Source of the DNA: Alisma plantago-aquatica
Lineage: Eukaryota; Streptophyta; Magnoliopsida; Alismatales; Alismataceae
NCBI GenBank assembly: GCA_963693085.1
Contig: OY856412.1
Location: 1,126,309,744-1,126,373,743, forward strand
Direction: 5' to 3'
DNA length: 64,000 nucleotides
The translations under genes were made by a program, and so were the position numbers. Below the pieces are notes generated by a model. It saw only the letters and a list, made by a program, of their open reading frames with translations. It was not told the DNA's origin and ran no database searches. This document shows, in pieces, positions 27,512 to 39,830 of the stretch; the first letter of the stretch is position 1, and each line of letters starts with the position of its first letter.

Positions 27512-30500
27512 TGTCGGGACCCGTCACACTAAACGAGATTACTCAAAACATAAAACACAATCAATCGCTAATTAATCACATACCCAAAAATATGGGTAAA
27601 TTAAAACCGATTTCAACATAAACACCAGCTCAGAAACGTTTGAAGGATCCCGACATCTTTCTTGTATCCATGCTATGCCACACACACAAGCATTAATATG
27701 CTAACAAAAGTCTGATTCATTTGAAACATTATATACAAAATTTATCTCGCCCGGATCTGAGAGTATAGGGACGACTCTAGGACATACTAGACATCTAATC
27801 CACTTTAAATATTCATTACCATAGCTCCTCTTTGCTGCCACATATTTGTTTTGTCACTTCCAATTACCTAAAAAAAGTGTGGTGAACCACAAGGGTGAGA
27901 CACAGTCCCAGCAAGAGATATAACCATCAACAACGTTTATTGATTACAACATTTTTATGTAATTAAATAGTTAAGAAGTTTAATCAGATATAACAAATAA
28001 GATCAATAGTACTGATGATTAACAAAATACATAAAGGAGCAGATAACAATTATCATTATCAAGCTGACTATCATCATTTTCCTTATTAACAGTATAAGAG
28101 ATTCAATAGCATATGCATAACTAGCATAAGCAAGTCTAGTAGCATGTTATCTCTATTAACATGAATAAGTCTAGCATCATAAGCATATCTAACAACATTA
28201 GCATGTCTAACAGTTTGAACAGATCAATATCATAAGCAAAGCTATCAACATAAGCATGAGTATTTGCATAAGCATGATTAGCAGTATATGCATTTCTAAT
28301 TATAGAGGCATGGCTAGCATGCTAAACATAACTAACAACATGAGATAGCTAGCATCATGATTATAATCAACAGTAGCAGTATAGATATCAACATAAGCAT
28401 GATAACTGTATGTACATATTTACAGTCTTATGCATATCCACAACATAAGTATAATTACTATCTCTTAATTGCACTAAGCATCATCTTTATGTAAAGAGAA
28501 CAAACAAGGGTTATCATCCAATGTGAAACGTCGTGTATAACCCTAAACAAATATGTTACACGGCTGTATTAAATCTTTTATTACGCCCTGGGGAATTTGA
28601 ATTGTACCATTCAAAGTCCAACCGACCCCTGCGAAGGGCTATTCGGTTCTGTACAAGATCTAGGAGTACCGACATCCTAAGATCTCTTCCCCCCGGTCAG
28701 TACGAGTAAAAAGGCAATGACATATCAGTCAAAGCGGCCACCACAGCGACATATAGTCAAGCTGAAAACCACTAGTCCGACCTTGGCACAGGTCACGACA
28801 CTAGAAACCAGGGTATTCAAACCCAATCACTGAGGTACAACCGCAGTTGTCCTCTAATCACATCATATTATAATCATCGAGACACGACCGTAGCCGTTCT
28901 CAATCACATCAGATGTATGAGGCATGACCATAGCCAACCTCTACAATCTGCATTGTGGATGACAAGGATATATCCTCAACCTGCCACCCCCTCATATTCA
29001 ACAATATGCGCTCTCAGTTCCCTTAGGAATACGCGTTTCACCATCCAACAAGTTCTGACACTGAAGATGGTTCTACGGCACAGGGCACTACACGATTAGA
29101 GTTGCACATGATTAGTTATGCCAATTGGGTGAATTAAGGTTGCATCAAACAAGTGGACATACAAACCCTAATTCACTTCTAGCAAGCATATAAATATCAA
29201 AACTTGAAAAGATATAAAATGTATGAAACATAATTTCTCATCTCATCATCACATGGTATTATTCACTTGCCATTCCCAGGACTACACTAGTCATCATATT
29301 ATCACAAGGTTAAATCCTTTTCAGAAAATCATAGGGTATCAACTCTTATCAACAGAAGAGGAATACACTTGATTCAGGGCTCAACTATGCCCATAGGTCA
29401 TTAAGACCATCATACTATCACATGATATAAATCCTTTTCACAATATCACAAGGAATCAACCCCTTATCAACATAAGAGGATTACACATCATTCAGGGCTC
29501 AATCATGCCCAAAGGTCATTAAGACCATTATATTATTATTCCCTGCAAGATCATCATTATCTTTTCAAGCCTTATAACAAGGCTCAACAACATCACTTAC
29601 ATTTAATACACCAGATCAACACAATATTGCATTAATGAGCTAGGAGATATTTATAAACAATCATAGTACGGTTATATTAACATTAAGAACATTCCTTTAT
29701 TACATCAACATGCAAGAAATCTAGATATGATTAACTCTCATCATATTCATTATGCACATGTTTAGCATAAGAAAGTATCAACCATGTGGTTATAATAACC
29801 ACCAATTAACATGTCAAGGTTATGATCATAGTAGGGAGGTTATTCTACAATCATTCCATCATATAAGAATGTTAAACATGAATGCCCATTTTTATCTGAT
29901 TGCATTAGATTTAGATTCAGCATGATAAATTATATCAATGTTACTAATCATCACTTATACCCAAACCCTAACTCACGGCATCCCCATTGGATCATGGATG
30001 CATAAGGTGAAACATCACCATTACATTCCATACTATTCTCAAGTATGAGCCCACACCTAAATCAAGGTGTAACCATCAGGTTATAACATACTAGGGTTTC
30101 AACAATAATAGAGTACTCCATGGTTGTATTAGTTATTCAAGGACTATTCATACCCAATTACCATCATTTAGTTATATTAAAGCTAGGTATAACAAGCTAT
30201 ACCTCATTAGGGTTACATATCAACACAATATGTTTATCAACCCTTCTATTCATATGAATGAATAGCTAAGACTAACTTATTAAGGGTAACCCTCCATTTG
30301 TTCCATCATCATTCAACCCATATCACTATACCACAATGTCACCCAGAACCATTGGATGTTTAAAAGGTAAGACCTTTGGTTGTTTACATAAGTAAACACT
30401 TTAGATAAACCACCTATGAAGTCCTTGATTTGTGATCTAGAAGGAGTCACCATATAACCCTAGACATCCCTTGATTAACAACTCAAAAAGTTCAATTGAG

Positions 30501-32518
30501 AGTAGGGTAAAACCCACAATCGACTGTTCAGGTAGAACAAGCCCTCCATTGCCAACAAGTAAAATCCTTAAGTTGATCATAAAAAGGAAATCATCTAAAT
30601 CCTATTATTAGGACCAACATATTACATTATCCATAATTCCACTTTATTGGAGGAATAAACATTATATCTTGATCATTGGGTCAAGTTCATATATTAAAAT
30701 CATCAATTACATTATATGTTCGACCATTGCATCAAGACCTAAGAAACCAGTGGTCTAAGGATTAATGAATGCTAAAACTATATGATTAACTCACCATAAA
30801 TTGTAGAGACCTAATCCACCATCATTAGTGATAATTAAATCACTATAGGTTGTTAGATCAACACTATATTCCTTAATCAACATCAAGTATCAAGCTAATG
30901 TCAACATTAATTGATAACATCAGTAGGGTATTTAGTGGTTGATTATTAAACTTCTAATTGGTCCAAAACCTGACCTAAGGGGTGAACATAGGTTGTCAAA
31001 ACAACCTGATCCAAGTCACATAATACCTTAGTGCTAACACACACATGATCACATATTCATATATAACTGAAATTAGAACAGGGAACATTATAAAAATCAA
31101 AATCTAAGTCAAGCATGGCTTTTTAGTGCATGAATCATCATTTTCAAACAAGAACATGATCTAGAAAGTTTATAGTAAGCAGTAAACATGGAGCAAGTTA
31201 TAAAACTTGCCTCTAATGCAAAGATGAAACCCCGCACAGAAGAAATCTCGAGCATGTAGGGTAGAAAATCCAAGAGTAAGCTAGGAATTCGTCCATCTAG
31301 CACCTTTCTTCATCAAATGAGCAATTTAGGTTTCGATGAACCATGTAAATTTACTGGTCCAATCCACACTAATCAAATGATAAACTATATCATATAAAAG
31401 CGTAAAGAAGCGATTTATGAAATAAAAAGTCGGGTGACGCCAAATACTGCCCAACGCCTGATAACTGTTGTTATCAGCAAAAATCACACAATTAACCAAA
31501 ACTTTTCAAATGCCAGAGTTAATTCATGATAAGTGAGAGAAACTCTACTCACAGTGATTTGGGATGTCCGGATTCGTCCGGAAATGTGTCCAGGGCATGT
31601 TTCTGTGCAGAATTTGGTTGTCTTCAACCTTTGGTATTTCCTATTCACGATCTTGTTGTATCAAGCTGCTTCACGCACACAGCAGGTTGGCGGAGAGCTC
31701 AGCTAGGATCTCAAATGTGGCTGGGAGCTATGGAAACTCACCGAGACCTCAAGGTTGGATCTAAAGGACACCATTGAAGGTGCTAGTTGCACCCAACATC
31801 TCTGGTTCAAACAGCAGCAGCGTCACTCACACAGGAGGGAGAGGAGCTCGGCTAGGAGTTGAATCAAGGGCTAGGGCTTCAGATTCTTGCAAGAACCTCA
31901 AGGTCGGAGTTGGAGGCGTCATTTCCTAGTGTTTTGTGCCCAAGACGGTGACTTATTGCTGCTGCACGTAGCTATGGCTGTTGCAGGGCGTCGGCCGCCC
32001 AAACAGCTAGGGCAAGTTGTTGGTTGCTAGAGGAAGAAGAAGAGGTAGGGAGGAGAAGAGGAAAAGTGGGCGAAGGTCGACGAAGCTTGGTAGCTAGCTG
32101 ATCTGCCCTAAAATCACCCTGCGATCGTCGCCCTTAGCTAACCGATCAAGCTGTCTGCCTGGGGCGCCGCTTTTTTTGTTATGGAAAACGATCGGGTGAG
32201 AGGATAAGGGAGAAAGGAGAATAAAGGTTATAAAGCCAATTAATGGGAAAATTGCATATTCAATCCCAGAAATTGAAACCCCCATAACATTCTCTCCGTA
32301 GATCCAAATCAAATGATTTCTTTTGCAACTTTTCAAGCACGAGATCGTCTACAACCTCAATGCAAGAAATCATGCTAATTAGACTGTAACACTCGATCAA
32401 AGCACTAATTGCAATCAGTGAGTACTTAACTCAACTTAATCAACTTAATGATGCACTAAGCATTAAATTATGGTAATTAAGCTTGTTCAACTCATTAAAC
32501 AAGTTTCGGGGCCTTACA
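27512..32518 (-). repeat. 5' LTR of the LARD-like element
   Basis: 5007 bp, plus strand TGTCGGGACC to GGGGCCTTACA, matching 20532-25553. The two differ by scattered substitutions, for instance at 27517-27540 and in the 31520-31780 block, and by small indels, so the insertion is older than the Reina-type element at 56317. Confidence 0.9.
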
Positions 32519-32755
32519 GCACCATTTTGGGCAAAACCGCAGGATGCAACCAAAGGAGAAACTAGATAAATTGAAGGCCAGAGCTGAAGAAAATAAACTC
32601 ACCGAGCCAAGCTATTGGGATGTTGGTGCTCCCAGGCATATGAAGATGCCACCGCAAAGCTTGAATGAAAACAAGGTTGTCCACAGCCAAACAAAGCTCG
32701 TGCAAAGAAATTGAGAGGGGAGAAGAGTTGTGTGAGGGCCGACGCAACTTGGGGT

Positions 32756-32771
32756 ACACCTATTTATAGGT
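32756..32771 (-). promoter_or_regulatory. TATA box inside a hairpin, 5' LTR
   Basis: Identical to the box at 16197-16212: minus-strand CTATAAATAG within arms CACCTAT and ATAGGTG. In the 5' LTR this would have been the promoter driving the element before the 12-kb insertion disrupted the LTR. Confidence 0.5.
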
Positions 32772-33356
32772 GAGCTTAGGGTATAAGTCAAATCTGATGT
32801 GGCCGTGAGATGCACAAAGAAGGGAAGTTGGCCATTTGCAAAATGCTTGACCATAGGTCACGATTTAGAGACCAAAAGATGCAGAGAGTCTCCACGAACC
32901 CAACGCACAAGAAATCTCAGAAAATGACCCACTATGGTGCAAGAAAATTGGATCACAAATCCCTCCTTTTGCGCGGTACTGTTCACGCGTGAGTTGCACT
33001 CCTACCCAAGGTAGGAGACATAATCCTCACCATTCATGCGGTGATCCAACTGTCGAAAAATAGATCAAAATAAAGGAAATAATAAGACAAGTCACAAATT
33101 CAAATTCAAATCCAAATCGAATAAAATGGAAAAGAAATAATTTCTTATTTTCTCTATCCTCTTTTGAGGGTGCAAATGAGTCCCAAAATCAATAAAAATT
33201 TACACCCTGACTGATTTTGAGGTGTAAAATCTGAATATGAAATTAGTTTTGACTTTTGAGAACTTTTACTGGGTTAATAATTTAATTACTATTTTCTCTT
33301 TCTCCTTCATTAATGGTGATAGGATCACCCAAATTTTATGAAACTTGACCCACAAG

Positions 33357-35080
33357 TCTTATTTAATATGTTTTTTTTATAACTAGAGATGTTTAATTCA
33401 TCCCGCTCTCTAGTGCAGGCCAAATAAGATCTAAGTTGACGTTAATGTCATCATTAAGCCAGTGAGGCTTGTTACAAGCGAATTTGCAAGAAATAAAATT
33501 ACTAATGGTGTGTTTTGCTATGCCGTCAGCCACATTGTTCAGACTCCTAGGTATATAAAGCACCAGCAGCTGGTTGAATGTGGACTTGAGTTGTTGAAAT
33601 TGTCTCCAGTGGGAAATGAGCAGTGCAGAGGCATTAGTTTTCTTATTAAGCAGAGTGACCGCTTGCTTGGAATCCGATAGAAGGAGAGCATTTTTAGTGT
33701 TCATAAACTTGCACAGTTTGATTGCAGCGAGGAGAGCTTGCGTCTCTGCCTCTAGCACTGAGGTAGAGTGTAGCGGGATGCCCTCACCATGGAGATGCTG
33801 TCCCAAATTGTCCACTGCATGAAGGCCAATGGCTGCTTTCCTGGAGGCACTAATAAACGTTGCGTCAGCAAAGATGATCAAGTCATGGCCGCAGACCAAC
33901 GCATGATCCATTTGGACATTCTTCTTACTCCGATTCACCGGCAAAGGGAGCTTACAGATCGATCTAGTTCTCTCTTTGATGAAAGCGATGCTGGAATGCA
34001 CATTAGGTCGTTGATTGTTATGTACTTTGTCATTGTGAGTGTGCCATATATTCCAGCACGCGACTGACAGATGAACAAAGTGCTCCGGGTTGTTAGCAGG
34101 CTTGATGATGGCTTTGATCCAGTCTTCTTCTTCAAAGTCGTTGAAGTGGTCCGGTACTGTAAGTCCTTCCCAGATTCCCCGGACGTGCACACAGTCTCTG
34201 AGGCAGTGTAGGATTGTCTCAGGACCATTGTTACATACAGGACATGTATTATCATTGTTCAGATGTCTGCGAAGCTTGTCCATGTTAGTGAGGAGAGCTC
34301 GATGTTGGAGTAACCAGAGGAAAATGCGGATGCGCTCTGGTAGTCTCATCTTCCAGATGCTTGTCCACTCGCCTTGGACAGCGATGACCTTGCCAATGCG
34401 GGTGATCGCATAAGCTGATTTGACAGAGAAGTTACCGTCTTCTTCGTGAGGCCATGCCCATGAATCCGGAGTAGGAGAGGTAATAGGTGTGGGTATGGAT
34501 TAGATTAACTGCCCGACCGCAGGAGGGAGGAATGAGCGGATAAAGTTCATGTCCCACTCCCCGTCGTCCAGCCGCATTGAGCTGACTTTAAGATCGGCGA
34601 GTTCATCTGGTATTTTCTAGGATGGATCATAATCAATGACAGATCTACCAAGAATCCATCTATCAGACCAAACATTAGTGTCGGAGCCTGAATGGATAAT
34701 CTTACTGCATGATGCCGTAAGATTATGGATATTCCTCTTGATAAAGGCCCAGGCCGAGGAGCATGGTTTCTTGATTAATCGATCATCGGATATATACTTG
34801 TCTCTCATCACCTGAATCCAAAGGGCCGATCCCCGGTTGATGAAGGTCCAGACATTCTTAAGCATTAATGCAGTGTTCCGATCACGAGCATCTTTGATAT
34901 CTAGTCCGCCTTCCGTCTTTGGCGCCGTGATCTTCTTCCAGGAGACCAGCGAGAGTCTATGTTGTTCTCTCCCACCAGACCAAACAAAATTCCTAATTTG
35001 TCTGTTGATATCATCATAAAGTCTAGGAGACAAGCGGACTGTCTACATAGAATACGAAGGTATTTCTTATTTAATATGTT
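33357..35080 (-). mobile_element. 5'-truncated LINE with 16-bp target duplication
   Basis: The body spans about 33373-35064. TCTTATTTAATATGTT occurs at 33357-33372 and again at 35065-35080, and the intact sequence is present once in the other LTR near 16795, so the empty site is known. The plus-strand T run at 33371-33378 is the poly(A) tail of a minus-strand insertion. Only the last ~1.7 kb of ORF2 was copied, the usual 5' truncation of target-primed reverse transcription. Confidence 0.95.
33393..35063 (-). pseudogene. LINE ORF2 C-terminal part: RT thumb, zf-RVT, RNase H
   Basis: One frame runs the whole length with two internal stops, TAG at 34617-34619 and a TAA near 34498. The N-terminal part (INRQIRNFVWSGG, then GGLDIKDARDRNTALMLKN) is the region after the RT of plant LINEs. 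Next comes SVKSAYAITR, RLPERIRIFLWLLQHRAL and C-PVC...H-C, the zf-RVT domain. The last 150 residues form an RNase H domain with FADATF, EAETQALLAA, LLSDSKQAV and NNVADGIAKH. The predicted last segment of 318 residues (33393-34349) is fully open, so decay is modest compared with the LINE at 3301. Confidence 0.9.
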
Positions 35081-35876
35081 GGATATGAATTTACCATCAA
35101 TTTTACATTTTGGAGTTATTTATGTAATTATTTAATATTTTGAAAGTTCTACGCACTTTCTCTCTCGTGATTTTACCTTTTAATCAAACTTTCTCCTAAT
35201 TGAGTGGAAATTCACCCAAAGGCATATTTTATTATGTAGATTACGAATCAAAAAATATTTTCCACTTTTAGAGTCATTAAATATTTTATTTCATATTTTA
35301 AAGGAAACACTCTTTTCGTTTTTAAATAAAATAGATATAGTTATTATTATCCTAAATTGGTGAAACTTGGCCTCCAAGCCAAAGCATATCCCAAGAAAAC
35401 AAATATGAGGTTATTATTATCCAAAAAGTTTTCCTTTTAACACATTATCCATTATTTCTCTCATTAATAATCCAATATCTCATTATTCATGTTTTAAACA
35501 TTATCTTTGATTCCCTTTTTCTCTTGCTTGCACCCTAAGGCATAGGAATAATCTAGAATGAATTTACACCACCTTTATCCCACATAATATTATTTATTTC
35601 ATATTTTTTGGATTTATAACTCATTATTCTCAATTATGGACACTTTGTCTTTTATGCACATATCATATGTACCTTTTATTGATTTTATGATTAATTTGAA
35701 GGTATTGGGTAATATTAATTTATATTATACATTTTAATGTGATTTATCCATGCATTAATACATTTAAGGTCACTAAAGAGCTTACTCTAAACCTTGTTTG
35801 GCTAAATCTCAAAGACTAAGGGTTCTAAGTTATTAACCCTGGAATAAGATTAAGTCCTAGGTTTTAGTATGTTACA

Positions 35877-36660
35877 CTTCCTCTTCTATAGTAAAGGGGC
35901 ACAGTGGTCATTTAGGCTCGATGCCACCAACATCATGTCGGTGGTACCAATAGAATATTTAACCCATGTGATTGTTGGTGTTGACTGTTAAAACTGATGT
36001 TGGTGGGTTATCATTGCACTAACCCCTAAATACCCCAATGTTTGTGGTATCAAAATATGTCAGTGGTACTAACACTGATGTGGGATCTTGGATCATTGCA
36101 CTTTGTAGTTTGATATGCTCATTTGTGGTTGTTGGATGTAGGGCCACATATTCTGTCTTTGTGAGTCACTGATATGGACTATATATTAAGTAGTACCAAG
36201 GGGAAAGCTTGGCACCTATGACATGATGCTTAGTGCAACCAACTTTCGACGTTAGTGCTACGGAGGCACTAGTCAGTGACACCAAACATTTTCTTGGTGG
36301 GACCAAGGCGCTCTTGTAGCTTCAGTAACTTTATCTAAAAGTGTTGGTAGCACTGACATGGATCTTGGTGGCACTGAACTAAGATGTAGATTTGTGTCTT
36401 TGAGATGTGTGAGTTCATACTACCAAGACTGAGTTTGGTGCTACCAATAAAATTTTCATGTATCTATGCCAAAATTATCAAAGATTGTTAGTGCTACTAA
36501 TAATGTTGTCAGTGATATAGATACATGTTGGTTCTTGGATTTTTAAACTGATAAGGATTTGGTTCCACCAACATGTCTGTCAGTGATACTCAGATGTTTT
36601 GTTGATTCTATTATCCCTCTCTAGATCAATTGTAGGTGCTATGGGAATTGGTTTGCGTAG
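35877..36660. repeat. Region dense in TCAGTGGTACCAAC-like words
   Basis: No gene. Variants of a short, partly self-complementary word recur about every 40-60 bases: GTCGGTGGTACCAA near 35938, TCAGTGGTACTAAC near 36060, CTTGGTGGGACCAAGG near 36293, TTGGTGGCACTGA near 36367, TTTGGTGCTACCAA near 36434 and TTAGTGCTACTAA near 36488. The same vocabulary occurs at 10090-10480. It may be the interior of an unrecognised LTR. Confidence 0.5.
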
Positions 36661-37180
36661 TAATGACACTGCTTGTTCCTCCACACATAAAATGTAGGGA
36701 AATATTGCTATAGAATAGGCAGGGGTAACAAAAATTTTATCTACCATATTCCCCATAACTAGCAGATAATGTCAATAACTAAAAGATGGAAATGATGGTT
36801 TCGAGGATATACCTAGTCCTAGAGCAAGTCCAACAAAATCTCCTCATTGTTGTAGTTGTGCAACTGTCTTCTAGTTGCACTGGGACTCATCTGACTGCTC
36901 CTCTATGGACAGAAAACCCAAAAATCATTGTTTGTAATAGCTCCTCGCATCACCGACTGTTGGTTGATGTCATCCTCCTTAGCGACGGGCAAAGGCCACC
37001 TCACCTCTAGAAAAGTCCACACAGACCGGCTAGAACTCCTTTTGTCCTACTAGAATGGATAGGAAGGAGTTACCCCTCCTGTTGGCATACACATCGCCAA
37101 CTTTCTCTCCCATAATAATGATCCTCAATTGTTCTCTCCCTTGCTATCCTTCCCTAGTCACGTAGGACTTACTTGAGATC
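36661..37180. other. Unassigned DNA left of the Tekay-type complex
   Basis: No domain, LTR border or repeat was recognised. Composition is more balanced than the AT-rich flanks. It ends at the duplicated 21-bp filler sequence that marks the truncated end of the chromovirus complex. Confidence 0.5.
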
Positions 37181-37235
37181 TCTTGGTTACCACAACCAGA
37201 GAGGACAACAATTATCTTGGTTACCACAACCAGAG
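37181..37235. repeat. 21-bp duplication at a rearrangement breakpoint
   Basis: TCTTGGTTACCACAACCAGA plus G occurs at 37181-37201 and 37215-37235. The second copy directly abuts the point (37236) where homology to gag at 46598 begins. Short duplicated filler at a truncation junction is typical of double-strand break repair by end joining. Confidence 0.8.
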
Positions 37236-37511
37236 CTGGGTTACCCATGTCGGCTGGGTCAAACTGGGGTGGCTCTCTTGGTGACTCTGGTGCAGTCTGT
37301 TCTATTCTTGGAACCCTTGCACCGCCTTGAGGTGCACTAGCACTACTCTCTGCCACGTACTCATCATGAGGCTCAGCCATCCTTATGTATCTTCTTCTCC
37401 TGAGGAGTAGAAGATTCTATTAGATAGGGAAAGAGTACTAAAGATAGACTCGGCATCCTAAGTCCTATGCCTCTGTAGACTCAACTGACCTAGAGCTCTG
37501 ATACCACTAAT
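37236..37511 (-). pseudogene. Second gag start and primer region (truncated)
   Basis: The minus strand carries a primer site at 37493-37506, an ATG at 37380 and about 48 codons identical or nearly so to the gag start at 46742 (MAEPHDEYVAESS onward, one Pro to Thr change). Homology ends after DMGNP at 37236. It belongs to a second copy whose remaining gag-pol is missing. Confidence 0.85.
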
Positions 37512-39720
37512 TGTGGGCTATGAACTCCAAACCATGATATAATAACGATTTAAACTTAGCGGAAGCGATTCGATAAACAGCGGAAGACAAAAATCACGGG
37601 AAATTAAAACTTTTCGAGACAAGAGCTTGAATCCTTAAAAGCTTCTTTCATAACAAGAGATAAACTATTTACATCTCATGATAATTACTTCTTGAGTAAT
37701 TATATACATCAAGATACAAAATCTCAAGAACTAATAACAAAAGACTCCAAGACCTGAGAGTACAGAGGACACATAGGACTGACTCTAACTACACCACATG
37801 GCAGGCTAAATCTCCACCTGATATTTACTGCTACTCCTGGTACTGCTGCTGCTGGGACTGGTCACCTGTAGACCTGTTCCTCCGTCCTCGACGTCCACCT
37901 AAAAAGTTGAAGACTACGGGGTGAGACAATTGTACATAATTGTCCCAGCGAGAGTTATAACTCTCCGCCAGAAGCTTTATTATAATATCAATGAATAACT
38001 TAAGCAGTAAAATCTTACAAAGTATTCAATAGCAGATGCAGTTGTAAACAAGAGTTCAACATTTATCAAGCATGAAGAACATATGCACTATACAGTGTAA
38101 CATCAATCAATTAACTCGTAGTTATCTCTAACAGGTATACTACGCAGTAGAGTATATTTTTCAAACATTACTTTTATGCCCTGTGGAGATGAGGTTTACC
38201 ACTCATACTCCAACCAATCACTACTAAGTGCCTCGGTATCATACTAGGTCATCGAAAGAGCCGGATTCTCATGACCTTCACCTTCCTCAGTCAGTAAGAG
38301 GATCACTTGTAGGACATCTTGTGTCTCTACCATTATAGCTCACCAGGGTAATCTGGTCCTTCACTATTTTAGAGTTACAGTGGCGTTCTGTACTCTCTTC
38401 GTCATCAGGAGATTTCATGTTTATCTTCCACTGATACGGATATCTGTGTTTTCTTTGTCATCAGGAGGTTTCATGTTTACCATCCACTGATACGGTATGG
38501 AATTATAGTGAAGGATTGATGGATTATACATCTACATCAAATTCCTACACTAGGATGTAAGGTTCTACACATCCATATACCCCACATACTCAACAGTATG
38601 TGATCCAGGAATTCTCATAGGAAAACCTGTTTCACCATCATTTGATCCCTGACAATGATGGATCTATGATCAGGGCTCTACATTTCACTTGATTAGTTAG
38701 GTACATTCAGTATTCTTTTACATCATACATTGTTCTTCAAACAATAACAGTAGCATAACAGCTATGAAAGTAGAATACTAAATGCAACAAACCTAACTCA
38801 CATCAATCATCATTTCTCATTATACTCATCACAAGTCATCTCTAAAGCATGACCTCGATGGTATTCATGGCTCTCACAGCCCATTATTATCATAGAATGC
38901 ACTGACAAGGCATCAAGATACTTTACTTATTCATAAGGCTATCAATATGCCTTTAATGAATATAGTATCATCATCCATACCTGGATATGATCACCTCCAT
39001 ATGGGAACCTGCGTGGTTAATTCAACTAATAAAGGTAATTGAAAGCAATGGTTATACTTTCCATTCTTGTCATAAGAGCTAAGTTCTTTGATTCTTATCA
39101 AATAGAGTTTAATACTCATATAACATGTCATCACCTTTGAATTAGGGTTTACTATTCACATCACATGGTGAATTGAACTCATGACATCATCATGTATGAG
39201 TAACATCATCATTGATGTTCTCAGATTAGCTTAAGATTCATCATATATCATAATTAGGGTTTCCATGATCTCACATAGGTGGATCATACCCTAATCATGC
39301 ACATTCATTTGTATTGAAGGTTCTTTACTTGAGTTTCCACCCTAAAAGGGTACTTTCTCTCTCTTAAGGTACTTTCTCTCTCTTAAGATACTTTCTATCT
39401 CCTCATACTAGTAGATGGTGATAACACCACTCTAGATCAGGTTGGGTTAAGTCCTCATGGGCTAACATAAGCCAAAACATCACTATCATGTGATTAGGGT
39501 TTGATTAGAACAAGGTTTCACTCAATTTGAACCTTTCAAGGGTATTATGGTAAATTACTCATTGATCATCATCATGGGTTAATTTACTAATCACTGGACC
39601 CTTAATGTCTCTTGGTATCATTAGGGTTTAGTTTGAACAATCATCAAACTAATTAAGCCTTCAAGGCATAAGGCAGACTTATCCTCAAAAGTCTTTATTA
39701 GGTTTCACACCTTCAACCTT

Positions 39721-39742
39721 TATACGATCTTGAGATCGTATA
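39721..39742. repeat. Long hairpin in the shared LTR
   Basis: Perfect inverted repeat with 10-base arms, TATACGATCT and its complement, around TG. The other LTR has the same hairpin at 49077-49098. Confidence 0.85.
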
Positions 39743-39830
39743 AGGTTGCAAACCGTTTAAGCTTTGTAGACCGTTTGAGCTTGGGTTGACTTCAAGACCG
39801 TATAACATTCAAGACCATTTACCCTCATTG

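Larger units (their letters stand above)
20532..32518 (-). mobile_element. Non-coding LTR element with 5-kb LTRs (LARD-like)
   Basis: This 11,987-bp element has LTRs of 5022 and 5007 bp and a 1958-bp interior. It is flanked by GCACC at 20527-20531 and 32519-32523. Minus-strand LTRs start TGTAAGGCCCC and end GGTCCCGACA. The initiator-Met primer site abuts the upper LTR, which gives the orientation. No frame in the interior or LTRs encodes gag, protease, RT, RNase H or integrase. Long LTRs around a non-coding interior are the definition of large retrotransposon derivatives, which must move with another element's enzymes. The clean ends, exact duplication and closely matching LTRs show it transposed as a unit. 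Confidence 0.85.
14137..35876 (-). mobile_element. Gag-only LTR retrotransposon (TR-GAG-like), with nested insertions
   Basis: Two copies of a ~3.4-kb sequence flank a 1.2-kb interior at 17523-18718. The minus strand gives LTR starts TGTAATATATTG (17522) and TGTAACATAC (35876). Next to the lower LTR the minus strand reads AAGGGGTGG, a polypurine tract, which fixes orientation. The interior holds only a gag pseudogene and no protease, RT, RNase H or integrase. This fits the non-autonomous TR-GAG class, which relies on a partner's enzymes. The right-hand (5') LTR is interrupted by a 12-kb element and by a LINE. No matching target duplication was found at 14132-14136 and 35877-35881, and the inner LTR edge (18719) is eroded, so borders are good to a few bases only. 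Confidence 0.8.
32519..35876 (-). repeat. 5' LTR of the gag-only element, distal part
   Basis: This resumes with the second GCACC copy at 32519 and matches about 15959-17522 of the other LTR. It is interrupted by a LINE between the duplicated TCTTATTTAATATGTT copies at 33357 and 35065. The plus-strand end is AGTATGTTACA. Confidence 0.85.

Noticed and set aside
24551..31777. 83-codon plus-strand open frames in both LTRs of the LARD-like element
   Set aside because: Shared by LTR descent. Amino-acid changes between copies show no clear constraint, and the frame is antisense to the element.
14132..35881. 5-bp target duplication for the gag-only element
   Set aside because: AAAAA on the left and CTTCC on the right do not match. 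The left edge may be eroded or rearranged.
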